64,000 nt of DNA from Isoetes taiwanensis (taxonomy: Eukaryota > Streptophyta > Lycopodiopsida > Isoetales > Isoetaceae): contig JAJEKV010000028.1 of NCBI GenBank assembly GCA_021234155.1, forward strand, positions 13,904,134 to 13,968,133, written 5' to 3'. Position 1 is the first letter of the stretch; the number at the start of each line of letters is the position of its first letter. A program made the position numbers and the translations under genes. The notes beneath the pieces are model-generated. The model was not told the origin of the DNA. It worked only from the letters and a program-made list of their open reading frames with translations, and made no database searches. Positions 61,060 through 64,000 of this stretch are shown in pieces.

Positions 61060-61380
61060 ATGAGCTGTGGCGCTGTACCATCGCCTAACTATGAGCAGCT
61101 TGGGATATCAAACAGATGGGAAAGCGCCTTAGGGGCCTGGAAAATCAGCTTGGAGTGAGGAGCAAGGGTGTAGGATGCAAATGAGGGTTATGGTCTACTT
61201 ATAGGCAAAACCCTAATTTTGGGAAATTTTAGGGTTTGGGGAAAACCTAGGATTTTAAGGTATTGGTATGCAAAAGACAAACTAATCATGTTAAAGGGTA
61301 CATCCTAAGGTTGCTATTGCAACAAATTCCATCTAATTTGGTGAAAGTTAGGCCAAGTTAGGACAAATTGAGTGTGACCA

Positions 61381-61855
61381 CTCACACAATGCGCGAGGAG
61401 CAGTTAGGAACATTGTCCTAAGTGGTCTGGGCGCACTCTGTGAGGGATGGGGCCTGGTTTGGGTCAAGGATGGTGTCAAACATGCAAACTAAGGATGGAA
61501 TCCTGCATATCTCGTCGAGATAGGTCGGATTGTGCCCTTACTTGCTTCATTTGGACAAGTTTTAGCCTAGAATAGGGGTCAACCACTCACACAATCTTGC
61601 GAGGAGATTAGGAACATGGTCCTAAGTGGCACAGGCACTCTGTGAGGGGTGAAGCTCCATTTGAGTTAGGGTTGGCCAATTTCTACAAACTAAGGGTCAA
61701 ATCCTACTAATTAAGGTGAGTGAGTCGAATGGTGTGCTTACTTTACGCATTTGGACAAGTTTTGGCATAGATCGATTGCTTTCGACCACTCACACGGTCT
61801 TTTGCGAGGAGCGATTAGGAACCCGGTCCTAAGTGGTGCAGGGCGCACTCTGTGA
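61381..61855. repeat. nested-hairpin tandem repeats h1-h3 in retrotransposon leader
   Basis: Three units of about 205 bp, with conserved ~65-bp cores at 61381-61444, 61586-61645 and 61789-61855. Each core has an outer stem (CTCACA...TGTGAG) and an inner palindrome (TTAGGA-ACATGG-TCCTAA type). The linkers also share sequence ('catttggacaagttttgg'). Confidence 0.85.
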
Positions 61856-62025
61856 GGAGTGGGGCCAAAAACACTGAATTTTGCTCCAAATTTGTCAATT
61901 TCAAATCTTGGTTTGTAATACACCTTGGTTAGGGGCAGATTTAACACATTAACTTAGCAAAATTGCAAACTTATATTTACAAAAAATTATTTACAATGAT
62001 TATCTAGAATTCCTTCTTTATATAT

Positions 62026-62854
62026 TTAGCGAGCCTCATAGCTTTTGGCATACATGTCACTCTTTTTGCATGCATAGCACATACAACGAGTCTTCGGCTT
62101 TGGACTATATCTTTGCTTGGCAGCCTCATGTCTGAGCAACATATCATCTGTGACTCTCTTGAGGGATCAAATTCTGCAAAACTTCCCTTGTGAGCCTTGC
62201 AAAAGGAGCTCTAGGGATAAGAAAGCAATTTCTTCATTCGCCTCCTTTTCTCTTAGATTCTTTGGGGGCGGTTTCTCAAGGGGGTGGCTCTTCTTTGTCG
62301 GTGCTCTCCTTGGTCACCTTAGGTGCATTTTCTCCTTTACTCTTTCAACTTCTTTTACGTACTCAAGGTCTGCTTGGTCATATGACGGGGGCTTGAACCT
62401 CCGGGGGTGCTCCTCTTGGGCTGAGGGGTGCACACGCTACTACATCTTCCTCCTCCCGGAATTCCCACAGTCTTGGAACCCTTCCCTCGTCTCACTCGGT
62501 GCGGAGGAGGGCCGGGGAGCTTGTCGGCGGGCTCCTAGATGGCTCTTTTTGGTGGGGAGTAGCTCTCATGTCCTTGGGGCAGGGGGCCTTTGCCTTTTGC
62601 CCTCCACTTCCCCCTTCCTCCCTTTTCTTCTTTTTCTCCTCCCTCCTCTGCTTCTTCTCTTTGTCTTAATTAAGCTCTTCTTTCTCCTTGGGCCATTCTT
62701 CTCCGTTTTGTTTTTCCTCCTTGAAGCAATTCTCTCGAGTTCCCTCTTTGGCCCGGCGGCTTCTTCCTCTGCAAAATTTCTTCATTTTCCAAGGGGGATG
62801 CTCCTCCTCCCCAGTGCTTTCGGGGCCTCCTTTTCGGCATCTTGGTGAGGACAA
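62026..62854 (-). pseudogene. decayed Lys/Glu-rich ORF in retrotransposon leader
   Basis: On the element's sense strand, 62854-62666 encodes a highly charged peptide (KEEKQNGEEWPKEKEELN), and 62155-62026 has RCMCYACKKSDMYAKSYEAR with a CxCxxC cluster. The interval is strongly purine-rich on this strand, so a long antisense frame on the plus strand (62117-62848) is a composition effect. This may be another remnant ORF between two groups of hairpin repeats. Confidence 0.35.
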
Positions 62855-63037
62855 ATGAGGAACCCTAATTTTCTATTTATAGATGTTTTTGTTTGAGGGG
62901 AAATTTAGGGTTTGGATGAGAACCCTAATTTTCTATTTATAGATAGGGAAATTTTTGGATCATATTGGGCCAATCTAGAGGGTATTAGTGAAGATATGAG
63001 GAGTACATTGGGTTTATTCAGCCAAAAGTATCCACCA

Positions 63038-63312
63038 CTCACCACGGTCTTGGTGAGGAGCAGTTAGGAACATGGTCCTAAGTGGTGCAGCGCACTGTGA
63101 GGGGTCGTTTTTTTGGTCCAATTTTCAATTTACAAGGAGTTTCTTAGTGTTTTAGCATGCAAAACTAGCTAGAACTTAAGCAATAATCTGAACTACACTA
63201 TTAGATTGGCTAAATTATGTATCTAACTAGGTCAACTTGGGTCCACCACTCACACAGTGCACGAGGAGCAGTTAGGAACATGGTCCTAAGTGGTCTGGGC
63301 GCACTCTGTGAG
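63038..63312. repeat. nested-hairpin repeats h4-h5 in retrotransposon leader
   Basis: Two further cores at 63038-63101 and 63249-63312, 211 bp apart. h5 is the best copy: CTCACACAGTGCAC pairs with GCGCACTCTGTGAG around AGTTAGGAACATGGTCCTAA. Confidence 0.85.
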
Positions 63313-63516
63313 GGGTCACCTCTTTTTGAACAATTTAGGTTGGGTTCTTGCTAAACTTATTACTACTCTTAGCATTAACCTATTGCTGTACTACAATTGG
63401 AAAATTTTTTCCCAATTTTTGAGGTTCCTGCTTGGATGGCTATTTTCCAAGACTTGAATCTACTGTTAGTCCTATGGGAAATTAGTCAGTGCTCGGTCTT
63501 GGTCTACCAAGATCAT

Positions 63517-63528
63517 GCTCTGATACCA
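63517..63528 (-). promoter_or_regulatory. retrotransposon primer-binding site (tRNA-iMet)
   Basis: On the minus strand TGGTATCAGAGC is the standard plant PBS complementary to the 3' end of initiator-Met tRNA. It lies one base after the LTR end, as expected. Confidence 0.92.
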
Positions 63529-63529
63529 C

Positions 63530-64000
63530 TGTGACGTCCCCTACTCCTTATACGATGCACACATCGTATCCGAAGGAGGAGCATTCCCCCTGGCAGCTAC
63601 ACTGACAGGGGCCATCCACCTGACTCCACTCCCAGTGGAATGAGCCAGCAAGGGAAGAATGGATGTGTCATTCACCCGTCTTCCATCGGGTCGACCTATC
63701 TGCGGAAGCGTGAATAAACAAACATGAGCACAAACTAACAGTATGTAAATACAATCACCTCGAAGGGTGGGCACAACACCATCATCACATATACAACATC
63801 ATCAACATGATCCATATCAACAAGGGGATCCGACCCTGGGCTCTGACTCAAGGGGGTTCGACTGCCAGCTTGGCCTCCAGAAGTCATTGCAGACAGAATT
63901 CATGGCAATGGATTTGGCTGGCAAAGGAACATGGCTATTGGGTAGTCCACTCCATCTGCCCCTCCTGTACACACTTTGCAGAGTGGCCTGATAGGTAATG
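63530..64000 (-). mobile_element. 5' LTR of the Ty3/gypsy element (partial)
   Basis: The LTR's inner end is ...GGGGACGTCACA in element orientation (TGTGACGTCCCC on plus, from 63530), with the CA terminus next to the PBS. The LTR runs out of the window at 64000. No genes inside. Confidence 0.85.

Noticed and set aside
62117-62848. Long plus-strand ORF (243 codons)
   Set aside because: It is antisense to a purine-rich, charged reading on the retrotransposon's sense strand. Its Leu/Ser/Phe-rich product is a composition shadow without a domain.

Overview
This is nuclear DNA from a land plant, and almost all of it is transposons, decayed transposons and large local duplications. The plant assignment rests on four things: a degraded RepHel Helitron, a Ty3/gypsy element with the initiator-Met tRNA primer-binding site, a DUF569 (plant-specific beta-trefoil) gene fragment, and traces of CHG-type methylation. 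The lineage cannot be fixed from the sequence. I see no rRNA gene, CRISPR, organelle gene cluster or intact, confidently functional host gene.

Layout. 1-3.4 kb: purine-rich, repeat-derived, no recognisable gene. 3.4-4.4 kb: a cluster of tRNA-like (SINE-head) units on the minus strand. 4.67-9.6 kb: a decayed autonomous Helitron on the minus strand, carrying the Rep N-domain, a damaged HUH region, Walker A/B and the helicase C-terminus, with a candidate 3' end (hairpin + CTAG) at 4667-4697. 8525-23031: a ~7 kb tandem duplication (copies A1, A2). Each copy starts inside the Helitron gene and ends 88 bp into another Helitron. A1/A2 carry a small candidate nuclear zinc protein, a DUF569 fragment and a basic/Ser-rich ORF, plus many minisatellites. 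22942-35944: four head-to-tail copies (B1-B4) of a ~3.57 kb non-autonomous Helitron with TC/CTAG ends, joined end to end without spacers; B3 has an internal deletion. 35.9-37.1 kb: repeats and a third fragment of the A-unit ORF. 37124-43078 and 45899-51892: a 6 kb segmental duplication (C1, C2) whose right breakpoint lies in the 3' UTR of a LINE. Between the copies are the rest of that LINE and a second LINE 3' end. 52.4-56.7 kb: two adjacent units that share their first 177 bp and last 85 bp but have different bodies. 57149-64000: a 3'-truncated Ty3/gypsy retrotransposon on the minus strand (LTR, PBS, long leader with nested-hairpin tandem repeats, extra ORFs upstream of gag, gag, protease, partial RT).

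Two themes run through the window. First, the B array is what rolling-circle transposition would leave if termination failed repeatedly: Helitron 3' ends fused directly to Helitron 5' ends. Second, the duplicated copies differ mostly at CAG/CTG trinucleotides, which in the other copy appear as CG, CCG or similar. C-to-T decay does not produce this. It looks like a consensus-sequence artefact at methylated CHG sites, and it breaks many reading frames artificially, so 'pseudogene' calls in the A, B and C blocks should be read with that in mind.
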